A stretch of 64,000 bases of DNA from Mermis nigrescens (lineage: Eukaryota > Nematoda > Enoplea > Mermithida > Mermithidae). Each line of letters starts with the position of its first letter. The stretch's first letter is position 1. The stretch lies in contig JAVLUZ010000163.1 in assembly GCA_036768485.1 (NCBI GenBank), positions 1,072,635 through 1,136,634 on the forward strand. The letters are read 5' to 3'. The notes under the pieces were generated by a model. It was not told where the DNA came from. It searched no databases and saw only the letters and a program-made list of their open reading frames with translations. Shown piece by piece: positions 25,101-35,979 of the stretch. The position numbers and the translations under genes are program-made.

Positions 25101-27822
25101 AAGCCAGCGGATAACTTAACCTAAATAGATGAATAAGTCAAATGAAGTGCATGGTTTTGCCAAAAGAATTAAAAAAATGAAAAAAGTCAGTATTCAGATT
25201 TGAACCCATTACTCTTTTTTAAATCCACACGCGAGAACGGACACGTCAGCCACTTGCACGAACTCAACCTATCGGAGGATTTTAATACTTAGTCACTAAT
25301 GATATATTGTAAACTTTACACTTGTGCTAATAACGCAATATTGGGTATATAGAAACAAAATAAACTAGGATCTGTAACGCTAAGGCCAGGGCACATTTTA
25401 AGCATATTTATTATGTTCCGCCTACTTAGCGGAGTAGCTGAAGAAATTTCTTTTTCGTCTCTAACCCTTTACACTAAAACGATTTCAAATCAAGAGATAT
25501 TGAGTAAAAAGAGAAGAAAAAATGGTTTTGAGATATTGTAATCTTCTACAACATAAAACCAATTGGACTGCATAGAAACTAAAATTGAGTTAGATAAGCT
25601 GAAGGACATGCAAAGAGTAAAAAACCCGTATACTTTACATTTTTTTGCAACAACCATTCAGTGTAAAGAAATTTTACGGTCAGATTCGTAATCTAAAGCT
25701 CAGGGGCAACATTTAAAAAAATTCGCCCTCCGCAAATTATTTGATTTTTCGGTTTACACTTTACACACTCATTGCTAACTCGGTATTGAGTTTGAACAAA
25801 AAAAAACACCGGCATCGAATTTTTTAATTATCTATCGATTAAAAAAACCGCACCTCCCAAGTGTGTGCCGTTGTTGCTGTGAGGGGGACACAATCACAAA
25901 TTTCGCACTTAGTATAAAAGCCATATTCTTTCGTCAGAAACGATTAGTTTTTCGATATCGACGATTTGCTCTCTTGAAAAGATTTCTGGATTAAGCATTC
26001 AAGCACAGTAAATTTGTCTAGGGCATACTCATAGAATCGGGGACCTATCTTTTCTACATGTAGCAGTAAAGTATAATGCGCGAGCGGCGTACTACCGTGT
26101 AATAGCCGGTGCGCGTCTCATTCAGAATTCATTTCGGTGCGGCGCACGCATAACAAAACAATGAAGCGAAAATATGCACGACGAATGTTTTTCGTGCTTA
26201 CGCCAATGAGGCAATATATGCGAATGTCCGTCTGGACATATACTTATATTGTTATTTTTTTGCATAATTATTCCTAAACGAAAGGGGAATTTTCCAAATA
26301 GCAGGATTGAAGAAAGCCTTGCAACAATGAAATTTATCTCGTTGATATTCGGAAAAGCATCGCCGTATAAGTTTGATCCTTGCAATTTTGAATATGTCGC
26401 TCATTCAGGCTATATTTTTGTGTAGTTAAACGTAATCCTACACAACAATTGAATTTAATAGAGAGGCTCAACGACTTGCAGTTAAATACGTCGTGAAGTT
26501 CAGTTCAATATTTTCGCCTCATTCTTATGCATGCGCCGCACCAAAATGAATTCTAAATGAGTCGCGCACCGGCTATTATACGATAGTTCGTCGCTCGCGC
26601 ATTATTCTTTACTGTTGCATGTAGAAAAGATAGGTCTTCGATTCTATAAGTATACCTTTGTCTAGTTATACTTACATTTCTTCAGGTGCATTTGCAAGAA
26701 AAGAGTAGTGAGTTTAATCATCGCCCGCCATTCTTTCAGGCATATTCAGCGAAATTTCGGGCGTTTTGCGTCGGATTCGGGTTCGCATTAATAAATTTTA
26801 TAAGACGCATCATTTTCAAAATTTCTACATTTCAGTTAAAAATTTATAACGCTTTAAAACTTACAATTAATATTATACATCGAAAATCAGCGGAAAAACG
26901 TTCACAGCGGATTTTGGCTAAACTTAAGAATATGGTACTTTTCGAAAAGGTGCAAAACGAATACGGAATGCCAAAATTTTTTTGTTAAAATGGTAGAACA
27001 TGATAAATTGAAGCGCGGAAAAAATTTGGTGAAAATCTGAGCCATACTTGCAAAGTTGCAGGCAACTCTCGATTTGAGTGTTGCGTGGGACGATTAAACG
27101 GATCGATCCAAGGACTTACACATTTGTCAGAAATAAATAATACGGGCTGAAATTACGGAAGGAAGCTTAGCAATGAAGGAGAAAAAAGAAACAAGGCGCG
27201 AAAAGCTGTTTGAAATTTTAAAAAACTTTTAAAAAATTCATATTTTTTTGCATGTTTTTTCGGTTTTACTTGACAACAAAGTCATCGTCAAATATTTCAT
27301 TCCCTAAATTGCCAACCGCTGACCGCATTGATAAGGAGCAGTTTTTCTAAATAATCGTTTACAGGAAATTAATACCTAAGCATTCAACATTCAATATCAT
27401 TTCGATCATACTAAAGACTACTTACTCAATACCACAAGTTCCGTAAAAGTTCGCCAAGTAGTGGCGTAATAGTGAGAAACATTTCCAAGGATTGACGTCA
27501 AGCCATTGAAATCTGGAGGGCAAGTTACCTTGGGGGAGTAATCTTCACGTAGTCGCTTGCGTGCGAGTTTGTAATCGCTTGTGAATAAGTTGTAAGAACG
27601 GCAAGTCACGTAAGATATATGTGTTCCAGAAGTGGATATCTCGAAGGACTCGATCACTGCTTTATGCACGGCATCGAATATGTCATCGGGTTCTGTGAGA
27701 CTACGTCGGTGTTGCAAATCGAACAGTACCATCAGGTCAATTTTAAGGATTTTCGAGCATTCCGGGCTCCGCGAAAATACAGGGGTGCCAAGAATGAAAA
27801 AACAAATGATGAAAAGCAGCAT
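15807..27822 (-). CDS. Gene B: VWA-like type I membrane protein, five exons
   Basis: Exons on the minus strand are 27822-27426, 20834-20739, 19506-19159, 17286-17143 and 16136-15807, each with a GT donor and AG acceptor. Phases run 1, 1, 0, 0 if one T of a T5 run in exon 3 is skipped, giving about 437 residues. Layout: signal peptide (1-19); VWA-like domain (about 25-185) with beta1 KIDLMVLFDLQHR, a GLTS loop and beta4 LVVLIISTG; Cys-rich module to about 230; short stalk; TM helix (about 285-308); a basic, Ser/Pro-rich tail ending KLKQHYLMFE. The VWA metal site is degenerate: DxSxS has become DLQHR and TDG has become STG, but the Thr of the middle loop is kept. It is the paralogue of gene A, transcribed divergently from it. 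A surface adhesion or receptor role is inference from topology only. Confidence 0.75.
16580..16862 (-). repeat. M5 repeat copy
   Basis: Reverse copy with GGGAAATTTTCC, AAAATGAGACAAAGTCGAGA and GAGGTCATTTGGCC blocks. In gene B intron 4. Confidence 0.5.
17143..17286 (-). CDS. Gene B exon 4: transmembrane segment
   Basis: A 144-nt exon, phase 0 to 0 (acceptor acgttttaag, donor AAAAAG then gtatta). It encodes DYVIVVPVAIVVLLLF and on, about 24 hydrophobic residues, then the stop-transfer cluster IRRRRK. The segment ends SVPIAGAKK, aligned with TPVAAAKK in gene A. The acceptor is AAG rather than CAG in both A and B. Confidence 0.8.
18893..19110 (+). repeat. M7 repeat copy
   Basis: ACATGTAACAGGAGGATGAA, GGATCCCTTACCCAAAGTTGG and TTGGAGGTCATTTACCC blocks. 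The same order recurs at 35245-35420 and 63460-63660 and, reversed, at 19650-19860. Confidence 0.5.
19159..19506 (-). CDS. Gene B exon 3: end of VWA-like domain, Cys module, stalk (frame break at T5)
   Basis: The acceptor is aaactttag, the donor GATGAAAAG then gtacgt. Reading: LVPDF, FWKLNRPYS, a helix ending METIC, then cysteines in YC, SC, GC and IC contexts. The entry frame stays open to a TGA at about 19193, but the motif conserved with gene C (PCRCP) and the terminal NRTRDEK (like TQRTFDEK in A) lie in the frame reached by skipping one T of the T5 run (A5 at 19249-19253 on the plus strand). With that skip the exon ends in phase 0, matching the TM exon. Read literally, the protein would be truncated and secreted. 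Confidence 0.8.
19930..20200 (-). repeat. M5 repeat copy
   Basis: Reverse copy with GTGCTTGAAATTGATCA and GAGGTCACTTTGGC blocks. In gene B intron 2. Confidence 0.5.
20739..20834 (-). CDS. Gene B exon 2: VWA-like beta4 to beta5
   Basis: A 96-nt exon (acceptor atcaatttcag, donor GAAGATG then gtatga), phase 1 to 1. With the last base of exon 1 it reads I-ISTGITEDS and ends DVFLVLLNED, fitting the VWA pattern of strand, TDG-like turn, helix, strand. Gene A has an exon of identical length and phase reading ISTGIT to NVFLVLLNEN, which is strong evidence that both are real. Confidence 0.85.
20910..20998. repeat. Minisatellite, CAACACTCCCACCGTCT units
   Basis: Five related units with CTCCCAC in place of CGGCCAC. 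In gene B intron 1, just 70 nt upstream of exon 2. Confidence 0.7.
21035..21320 (+). repeat. M5 repeat copy
   Basis: GGGTCAGCCGGTTTGGATGG, ACGACCTCGAAACTTGG, TTCTGATCAATTTAA and TTCATTCTAGGAGG blocks in the standard M5 order. Confidence 0.55.
21794..21922. mobile_element. 130-bp palindromic element
   Basis: The inverted arms GCCGGCTTCTATATGCACAG / GGCTTAAGCCAG and CTGGCTTAAGCC / TTTATAGAAACCGG would fold into a hairpin. Likely a MITE. In gene B intron 1. Confidence 0.6.
22160..25010 (-). repeat. Large fold-back-like repeat, copy 2 (reverse)
   Basis: The inner inverted-repeat element is at about 22160-22965, then flank sequence identical in order to copy 1 (CTGTCATTATTGTGGCAT), then GTGTAAAG-type units to 24980. 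It ends in GGTACGCGCTAACACGCTACC, matched at 53495-53515 in the other orientation. In gene B intron 1. Confidence 0.65.
25305..25900 (-). repeat. Partial copy of the large repeat
   Basis: TTTACACT, GTGTAAAG and the CCTCCCAAGTGTGTGCCGTT edge (like CTCTCCCAGATGTGTCCTGTT at 24936). It lies directly upstream of the 635-bp Mutator-like element. Confidence 0.5.
26022..26656. mobile_element. 635-bp long-TIR element, Mutator-like MITE
   Basis: The ends GGCATACTCATAGAATCG and GGTATACTTATAGAATCG (inverted) open terminal inverted repeats of roughly 130 to 150 bp, including shared GCCGGTGCGCG and GTGCGGCGCA blocks. The element is flanked by a perfect 9-bp direct repeat TTTGTCTAG (26013-26021 and 26657-26665). 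Long TIRs plus a 9-bp duplication are the signature of Mutator-like elements. There is no transposase between the arms. It lies in the first intron of gene B. Confidence 0.8.
27426..27822 (-). CDS. Gene B exon 1: signal peptide and first half of VWA-like domain
   Basis: The ATG at 27822 is followed by the hydrophobic leader LLFIICFFILGTPVFS, a clear signal peptide. Then comes PEC, beta strand IDLMVLFDL, a helix DDIFDAVHKAVIESFEI, strand THISYVTC and a loop GLTSILGNVS. This order (strand, DxxxR, helix ending ESF, strand) is that of a VWA fold. The donor is GTACTGA then gtaagt, phase 1. The start is preceded by cttcaggcc, which looks like a splice acceptor a few bases before the ATG. Confidence 0.85.
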
Positions 27823-28111
27823 GGCCTGAAGATCAAAGCGCGGAGTAAAAAAACAGCAAGATTCTCCAATATCTCACACATTTTATGTTTTTGCCAAAAA
27901 CTCTGTTTTTACAGTGTTTTAAATTGAAATCTTTGACTCAGATGATGAAAAAAGGTGCGGAAACATGTCTAAGATTTTTCGAAACTTTAAAAAAAAATTT
28001 CAAATTTTTTGTTGTTATATTTTTCTTCATCCGAGTTGAAGATTTCGATTTATATTTGAACATTCAAACAACGGAATGCGAATGCAATCACATGTAGATA
28101 CCCAATTTACG

Positions 28112-28181
28112 TCGACCTAAGCATCTATATATCGATCTAAGCATCTATACATCGACCTAAGCATCTATACATCGACCTGAG
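28112..28181. repeat. 20-bp tandem repeat
   Basis: Three and a half units of TCGACCTAAGCATCTATACA. Confidence 0.85.
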
Positions 28182-28582
28182 CGGGAAAACACATACTAAG
28201 CCTAAGCCTAAGCATAATAGAAGCAAAAAACTAAGATTTTCGTATATGTTATCATGTAAAACCGAAAAAATATGCAAAAAATATGAAAATTTTTTAAAGT
28301 TTTTCAAAATTTCAAACAGCTTTCCGTGCCTTTTTTCTTTTTTCTCCTTCATTGCAAGCAATGCTTCCTTCCGTAATTTCAGCCCATATTATTCATTTCC
28401 GACAAATGTGCAAGTCCTTGGATCGAGCCAAACCGGCAAACTTTAGGGACCAGATTTCCGCCGGATGGTGCAATATGTAGTGACCAGACATGTATATATG
28501 TATATGGGGATTAGGAGGAGGAGGAGAATCTACTATTTGAAGATAATAAGACAACTTAAGGTTTAAAAGTAAAGACACAACC

Positions 28583-28955
28583 ATACGTGTACAGCATGAG
28601 AATTCTAGGGGGTAGGCCCAAAAATTTTTATAAAAAGTGCATTTTTTGGTCTAAAAACGAAGGGTACACGTCGAAAACACTGTTTTTGACCTTTCAGACA
28701 ATGCTCGTTCTTTCTAGGACAAAAACGTAAAAAAATTTCAAAAAAATTCGAAAAATTGAGTAAATTGAACAAAATATAGTCAAAAAATGTGTATATGGCG
28801 CGAAGCGCCGAAAATTTGAGATTTTTGAGCACAGGGCACACTTTTTGAAACTTTTACGAAACATCGACAATTCTGGGTTAGGTCGCATCGCAGCCATTTT
28901 ACGGGGGTCAGTTGCCATTCTAGGGGTCAAACCGACCCCCCAGAACACGTCTGCT
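28583..28955 (+). repeat. M4 repeat copy
   Basis: Begins CATACGTGTACAGCATGAG, contains AAAAAGTGCATTTTTTGG, the GGCGCGAAGCGCC hairpin near 28798 and GTCAGTTGCCATTCTAGGGG. In the A/B intergenic region. Confidence 0.6.
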
Positions 28956-29271
28956 AACAACAAAGGCCAAAAGATTTTTGCAAATGTGTTTGAATTTGGA
29001 GTAAGTGCAGAATGCGGGTTCCATCAGAAACGTGTACAAATGAACCCAGAAAATCCGAACACTCCACAAAATGTGAATTAAGAGTGAAAAAGTGAGTAAA
29101 TTTGGGTGAAAACCATGTATGATTTCTCGGTATATTTTAAATTTTACTTTTGAATTGATATTCTTGTTGAAGATTATAATTTTTAAATTAATAAATTTTT
29201 TATAATTCAAATTTTTATGCAAGTTTTTTGATGGCAGTCTTACAGCATACATATGTTTATCGTGAGCTATC

Positions 29272-29798
29272 CATACGTGGGCAGCAAGAAAATTCTGGGG
29301 GGGGGGTGCAAGATTTTTCAAAGGTCGAAAAATTGCCTTAAAAATGGTGGTATGCACACCTGGGCGTGGGGGGTTTGAGGGGTATGCACCCCCAGAAACC
29401 AAAATACCCCCCCAGAAATCAAAATACCCCCCAGAATTCAATTTTTGAAAATTTTTTTTCGTTTTTTTCGCAATTTTTTGATGCCAATGGATAGTGCTTG
29501 AGATGAGAAACGTCGAAAAATGGTGTTTTTATCGCCATACCACCATTTTTAAGGCCATTTTTCGACCTTCAAAAAAATCTTGCACCCCCCCAGAATTTTC
29601 TTGCTGCCCACGTATGGTGGTATGGCGAAAAAACACCATTTTTCGACGTTTCTCATCGAGCACTATCCATTGGCATCACAAAATTGTGAAAAAAACGAAG
29701 CAAATTTCTAAAAATTGAATTCTGGGGGCTTTTTGATTTCTGGGGGTATTCTGGTTTCTCGGGGGTTGCACACCCTAAACCCCCCACGCCCAGGTGTG
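29272..29798 (+). mobile_element. M1 MITE copy split by another M1
   Basis: Outer element with a perfect 8-bp duplication GAGCTATC (29264-29271 and 29799-29806). Its two halves are separated by the inner reverse copy at 29356-29616. Confidence 0.85.
29356..29616 (-). mobile_element. M1 MITE nested in M1
   Basis: A reverse copy inserted in the outer M1, with a perfect duplication GTGGTATG on both sides. Confidence 0.85.
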
Positions 29799-29799
29799 G

Positions 29800-31240
29800 A
29801 GCTATCCCGTTTTCGAGCTCTGGCTCTAAAACCACCTTTTAATGAAATTTACCCGGGAGCGGGGTAGGGATGTTCATTCTGAAGCGGCTTACTCAAGGAC
29901 CCCCGTTCCGAACTTCAAAACATCCCTAGAAGAAAGAAAGCTCGATGGATACGGTGAGCATGTTTATTGTAGCGTACTCCGTTCCCGAGCCCTGAAACCA
30001 TCCTTAAGTTGGAGAGATTTTCCCAAAAACGGGCTTGAAGTGTTCATCTTGACACGGTCAACTTGGGTACCTCCGTTGCTAAAGTGTAAACCACCCCCGG
30101 AAGGAAGAAAGATCCGAAGGAGACGAAGTGCAAAATTATTTACGTTTCCGGATTTTACCCGTCGTATCCGTTTTAATGTTTCCCAACTTTACCCATCGTC
30201 GCTTCCCTCTCATTTTCCGTTTCCGGATTTAACCCATCCCCTCAGAGTGACAGAATTTTCTTCTAACTTCAGCTAAAACAGTCAGAGTACATCGGTCCAA
30301 AAATTAGCTGTTCACGTGCGACATAGCGTTTTGTTGCTCTTTAACGTTATCTACTTAAATTTATTTAAAATCATTTTAGTGCAATATTTCCCTGAAAAGT
30401 TTCAAAATCTTAGTTAACTTTTGTTAAGAAATAATTAAGCCTCATTGAATTTAGCGAAAATTCAACGCTAAAAACCGAAAAATTATTGAATTTTAGGCAT
30501 AACAAAGGCTTGAATTGCTGCCCGATTCCCCGTATTTGTGTACTTGCAGCAAAATGTAAACAAGCTCATTGAAGTACTTGACGCAAAGCTCGAAATTTTG
30601 TTGTAATTTATGCTTGAAGATAGTATAAGACTGTGGATGGAACGAGGGCTGCCTCCTTCTTAAATGTGTCCGGAATAAACGACTAGGGTTGCTAAGTGCT
30701 CTTGTAAAAAACCCAATTTTAACCTCAAACTGCCTTAAAAATCTCCAATCAATGGTTAAACTTAGGCACAAAAAAACCCCAATCGCTAAAAAAATGCCCT
30801 AACGGCCTAAAAAACCCTTAAATGGGGAAAAACCCCAACTAGGCAACCCTACAGACGACATTACTCCAAGCGATCGGACACGACTCCGTTTAAATTAAAT
30901 AATGAAACTTTATGATTGCGGGTGTAAACAAACCTACGTTTACAGAAATCTGGTATAAATAGTGTAATGCGGTTTAAAGATATGCACATATTTTATGTCA
31001 ACACGGATCATTATGTATTCTATTTCACGAAACCTTGTTTCATCGCTCAATAAATAGGCTGCAAAAGCTTTGAAGATGGACCGCAATAGCAGGTAAAAGC
31101 AAAGAGTAGATAGTGCAGTTTTTTTAATCTTGACGAATTGATTACCGATATTCTAATTTCCTGATAAAATCTTCTTGATCGCGTTAAAACATTACTTATT
31201 CTAATGCTTGAACCTGTAATTTCAGCAAAAGTTTATAACA
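29800..31240. other. Intergenic sequence with a diverged two-unit tandem repeat
   Basis: 29840-30115 contains two diverged units of about 165 bp sharing TGTTCATCTTGA-like and GGAAGAAAGA blocks. The rest to 31240 looks unique, with open frames but no convincing splice signals. It is part of the 8.1-kb region between the divergent starts of B and A. Confidence 0.4.
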
Positions 31241-31573
31241 GATATATCTACTATATATTTGTGAAAGTTTGTTTGTCTGTATGTCTGTTTGTTCGGGGTT
31301 GGCTCCGGCTCCATAATAGTTGGTGGGCTGGCGTTTTGGCCCGAGGTCGGCCTACCGGGGGAGGGATCCGTAGCGATATTTAGAATCAACCAATCACCGT
31401 TCGCCCTGCACAATAGTAAAGCAGACTATGTCCCCACGCTATAAGTATAGGCGATTTCGGGAGATGGCCCTTTTTTCGGGATTTTTTCAAAAATGGGCCC
31501 TATCTTATAGCACAGGGCATGTTACACCGTCTCCTATCTTATAGCACACGTACATGTTATAAATAGCTGTAAT

Positions 31574-31835
31574 CATACGTGGGCAGCAAGAAAATTCTGG
31601 GGGGGTCCAAGAATTTTTGAAGGTCAAAAAATGGCCTTAAAAATGGTGATATGGCGATAAAAACACCATTTTTCGACGTTTCTCATCAAGCACTATCTAT
31701 TGGCATCAAAAAATTGCGAAAAAAACGAAACAAATTTTCAAAAATTGATTTCGGGGGGGGGGGGTCTTTTGATTTCTCGGGGTCTTTGGTTTCTGGGGGG
31801 TCCAGACCCCCCCCAGATCCCCACGCCCATGTGTG
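31574..31835 (+). mobile_element. M1 MITE copy with target duplication
   Basis: CATACGTGGGCAGC to CGCCCATGTGTG, with a perfect GCTGTAAT duplication. Confidence 0.85.
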
Positions 31836-31861
31836 GCTGTAATCCTTTGCTACAATAAACT

Positions 31862-32050
31862 AAAATTTTTTAGAACATCAAAAATATGGTTTGACCAAAA
31901 AATTTTCTGAAACATCCTAAAACATCAAAAATATGGGTTTGACCAAAAAAATTTCCAGAACATCCTGAAACATTAAATATATGATTTTGGCTGAAGAATT
32001 TTAAAAACCATTCTGCAACGTCAAAAATATGGATTTGATCAAAAAACTGT
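31862..32050. repeat. Tandem repeat, about 50-bp unit
   Basis: Units containing AACATCAAAAATATGG and TTTGACCAAAAAATTT. A second block of the same unit is at about 32400-32560. Between them are ATAAGATA and AGCTGGGCAATGCTA short repeats. Confidence 0.75.
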
Positions 32051-32399
32051 ACCGGGGTGAAGCGGGAGACGTCCCTATGCTTAAGCATGGCCGATTTCGG
32101 GAAATAGCCGGTTTTTTGCCAAATTTCGAAAATCTGAATAAATTCAGTTTACACTATTTCCGGATAACGGTACTTTTGCCGCTGCGTGCATTATAACATA
32201 GGATGGACGTAATATAGCCTACTATAATGCTACAAGCTGGGCAATGCTACTACAAGCTGGGCAATGCTATAAGGTACAATGTTGTGATATAAGATACCCT
32301 GTCAGTGTCATAACATGCAGTGATATAAGATAGGAGATACCCTCTGCTGTAACATATGAGTGATATAAGATTTAACGTGATATATGACACCCTTTGCTA

Positions 32400-32560
32400 C
32401 AACAAACAAAAAATTCTTAAAACATCAAAAATGTGGGTTTGATCAAAAAAATTTCCAGCGCATCCCAAAACATCAAAAATATGATTTTAGTTGAAGAATT
32501 TTTGAAACCATTCTGTAACGTCAAAAATATGGATTTGATCAAAAAAATGGTTGACAAAAA
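32400..32560. repeat. Tandem repeat, second block of the 50-bp unit
   Basis: AACATCAAAAATGTGGGTTTG and AACGTCAAAAATATGG units, as at 31862-32050. Confidence 0.7.
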
Positions 32561-33282
32561 AATATTTTAAAAAATCCAAAAAATCAAATATTGTTTTACC
32601 AACAATTTTTTTAGAAATATCCCAAAAACATCAGAAGTCCCGAAAATTAAAAAATACAAGAGACATCTCAATTCCAAATAGCTATCAGGCTATAGTCATA
32701 TTTTTAACCCAGCGCATGGATCTGCTGGGAAAACTAATATCCTTATTACTGTAGCGCTCGATCATTCCCTCGCTCGACGGAGTCGGTAGCAAATTTTTTC
32801 ATAGATATGACGTGCCAGCGATGAAGGATTCGGGCATTAGAGTAATGAGGAAAATGTTTTCCGAGTGAATTCATGCACTATAGCCCGTTTCATTTAACTT
32901 TGAGATTTTGAAAAAAATTTAAATTTCCTACAAAAGTTAATTCAAGTGATAGTATAGTTGTGATATTCTACAGTATATCGACTTATGCTGAGACGCTTGC
33001 TATTACCAATCCGCATTATTGCATCAAAAGTTTTAACTAGGTACTTTTGTAGCCTGATTCATGCGGATTAAATTCAAAAGAAAACCGAAAAGTTAAATGA
33101 AACAGAATATAGGTTAAAAAATTAACTATATGTAGGTGTTGTTTTTAACCTGGTTAATTTAATTTGGAAAACGAATGTTCTCTTTGCAACACAACCAACT
33201 TTCGAGTTAGCGGCACGAGTCCATCATGATTCAACTAATAGTATAGTTGTGATATCGGAGAAAATCGGAGAAAAAGAACATT

Positions 33283-33585
33283 ATGAGGTGAAAGATCGGA
33301 GAAAAAGAACATTATGAGGTGAAAATAATGCTAATCAGGACAAAATGCACAAACCTAAAATATTCTAAAAAAATATATGAAATCGATTCACTTTTTTAAG
33401 ACTCGCTATAAATTGATAAAAGTGATTCCCTCAGAATTTCTGAAGCTTCGCGTGCACCTATAAAGCATGCAGTCTTACAGAAGTTATGTGTCGCAACGCA
33501 ATGGATCTCAGAAATCAATGAATTAATTTAGTTATTAGGCGTTCACAACATTTATCTTAGATAAGTAATTTATAAAGGTAGGTAC
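33283..33585 (+). repeat. Dispersed 280-bp repeat, copy 2
   Basis: Second copy of the 7412-7690 sequence, same orientation, in the A/B intergenic region. The similarity ends near GTAATTTATAAAGG in both. Confidence 0.75.
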
Positions 33586-34130
33586 CTAAAATATCAATGA
33601 ATATTTACTTTCGTTAAAAAACTGTAGGTACATAATCCCGTGATCCACTTGACATTATAAATTTAATTTAAATGCGCATATATTTCTTAAAAATAGTTCG
33701 GTTTACAATTAAAATATAGCATCTACCAGTTAGTTAATGTCAGCGTCTCCTTGAATTTGGTGGAAATTATGCATGTCTGGTGAGCATGCAGTCGGATGTG
33801 CTGTCAAATTCCATAACACGGCCGTCGTATTCCCCTTATTGGCAATTTGAGCTTTTTAATTTGTAATTGTAAAAAATATAGAGAGTGGGTAAGTTATCAC
33901 AATTTGTTAATCGTGAGTTAGACTTTTTAGTGCTATATATGTACTTGCTCGATCGTTCATGCCGGCGGATAATGACTAAGTATATGAAAACGAGTCCAAA
34001 AAGATGTTGAGATTTAGTAAAATTGAAATTTTCACGAAACTCATGAAAATCATCCTCTTTTAGCTTGCATAAGTTCATTACTTTTCTGCGGCTATTGTAT
34101 TCCACAAAAATTCTTTTTTGAAACATTCAT

Positions 34131-34306
34131 GAGGCACGTAGCTCTGGAGGGGAATGGGGGGTCCGGACTCCCCAAAATTCAGAAAAAAACCGGACAAATA
34201 GGACTTTTAAACGTTATTTTGTGCTATTTTTGGCCTTTTTGGGCTTAGTTTCTTCAAAATTGGTGTTGGCCCCCCAAAATAGGACGGCCAGCTATGTACG
34301 TGCCTG
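34131..34306. mobile_element. hAT-like MITE, same family as 45417-45593
   Basis: It starts GAGGCACGTAGCTCTGG and ends GTACGTGCCTG, flanked by ACATTCAT and TCATTCAT (7 of 8). The internal sequence is nearly the same as the copy at 45.4 kb. Confidence 0.75.
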
Positions 34307-34877
34307 TCATTCATGACGTGAGAATGATTTAATAAGATTCCTTGCGCGCCCTTTGTTCCGAGTTTAAACGCATTTAGGAGCTCTTGAGCTAACTTTATTC
34401 AGCAGATACAAGAAAATTTTTGAGAACAGACGGGAAAAGTTAGAACGAAATGAGTAAACAACAGATCGATCTTACACTGTTCGACATCAGTTTCACATAG
34501 CCAAAGGTGCTCGTCGGACTGGAAAGGTCAATAGAGAGGTTTTTTGAGCTATAATAGCCTCAAAAACTGGTAGGAATGATAAAAAAGCATAAAAACCACG
34601 TCAATCCACATTTTCTGCCCATTTTCAAGCATTCTTGCAGAAAAGCTTTGATCTTTATCCATTTTTGCCATTTTGCCGGAAAAATTTTCAACTTTTCATT
34701 CTGGAGTCCATATTTCCAAAGTTCTGTTTCCTCACGTTCATGTGTGGTCACAATCGGACATGCACGTGGGAGTCTTGGAAGTTTCAGATTCGCAGAAAAG
34801 AAAATGAAAAATAAGACAAAATAAAAGCAAGAGATGGGTGAAAATCAAAAATTTTCTTCAAAAGAGCTTAAATTGGC

Positions 34878-35020
34878 TAGTTTTTTTGTTTTCTTTTCGC
34901 AATGTTTTGATGCCAATTGATAGTGCTTGATGAGAAACGTTGAAAAATATTGTTTTTTCGTCATACCACCATTTTTAAGGCTATTTTTTGACCTTTGAAA
35001 AATATTGCACCCTTAGAATA
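34878..35020 (-). mobile_element. M1 fragment inside an M5 copy
   Basis: The core only (GATGCCAATTGATAGTGC to TATTGCACCC). It replaces the middle of an M5 copy that runs from about 34740 to 35115. Confidence 0.6.
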
Positions 35021-35687
35021 CCAGTTTTGGGGTCATTTTGGCCCGAAAAGCTCATTAACTGACTTGCCACACCGGCTGACCCCATCCGCTACATTTGCTG
35101 TGCATCTATGGTCAAAATACAACGAATGAGTATTGTGAATTTGAATTTGTGGCTTTGTGCATCTAACATAGCCATTCTTTAGGCCGCTGTTAGCTCAATC
35201 CTCAGCACATAACTCGTTATGCTGTGCACCTGTGCATACATGTAATAATAGGAGGACTAGGGATCCCTCACTCAAAGTTTGTCATCCACTCATATCCCAA
35301 AGTCGGGAAATTTTTGATCTTTCCTGAGTTCTGGTGAAAACTTGCGTTTTAGCCATTTTTAGGTGCTTTTTTGCCATTTTGGTCAAAAATTTAAGGTCAG
35401 TCCCTCCTACAAATTACCGAAGAACCCCATTCAAAATTTTGAGTCGTTACATAGTGACCTTTAGTCACTAATAGGTGAACAGCATGGCCGGCGTGGGGGT
35501 CTACCAGGCAGCTTTTTTTGTCAAAGTGGCCTCTAAAATTGGTATAAACGTTATGATAGCGTAAGAAATGTCATTCGGAATGTTTCGGATTGGTTTCAAT
35601 CGCATTTGCAAAAAATTGATCTGTTTGTTTTTGGCCTTGATTTTGCGCTATTTTCTGCATAAATTGTTGCGTTTGCCCTCCCCCCAC

Positions 35688-35930
35688 CATACGTGGGCAG
35701 CAAGAAAATTCTGGAGAGGTGCAAGATTTTTCAAAGGTCAAAAAATTGCCTCAAAAATGAATGTTTCTCATCGATCACTATCCATTGGTATCAAAAAATT
35801 GCAAAACAAAAACGAAAAAAATTTTTAAAAATTGAATTCTGGGGGCTATTTTGATTTGTGGGGGATATTTTGGTTTCTCGGGGGAAGGGGCGGGTGCATG
35901 CCCCCAAGCCCCCCTCCACGCCCAGGTGTG
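35688..35930 (+). mobile_element. M1 MITE immediately upstream of gene A
   Basis: A full-ended copy (CATACGTGGGCAGC to CAGGTGTG) ending only 49 nt before the gene A ATG. The flanks are C-rich (CCCCCCAC and CTCCCACC). It must lie in the promoter or 5' untranslated region of A. Confidence 0.8.
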
Positions 35931-35979
35931 CTCCCACCCCTCACCGATAACCGATTTACTTGCTCTGTGTCTTTAAGCC

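Noticed and set aside
26686..26988. Plus-strand 100-codon frame
   Set aside because: Directly right of the Mutator-like element; Lys/Ile/Phe-rich, no conserved blocks, inside gene B intron 1 on the other strand.
28195..28214. GCCTAAGCCTAAGC, like a TTAGGC telomere repeat
   Set aside because: Only about two and a half units next to a CTAAGC-containing tandem repeat; too short to mean an internal telomere.
28920..29441. 173-codon minus-strand frame
   Set aside because: It runs through an M1 repeat (GYFDFWGGILVSGG type reading) and A/T-rich DNA; no similarity or splice support.
29842..30276. 144-codon plus-strand frame
   Set aside because: Covers two diverged tandem units and begins at the edge of an M1 copy; codon pattern and context do not support a gene.
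30493..30771. Minus-strand 92-codon frame
   Set aside because: Some coding-like composition, but no acceptable splice pairs or similarity to the other exons.
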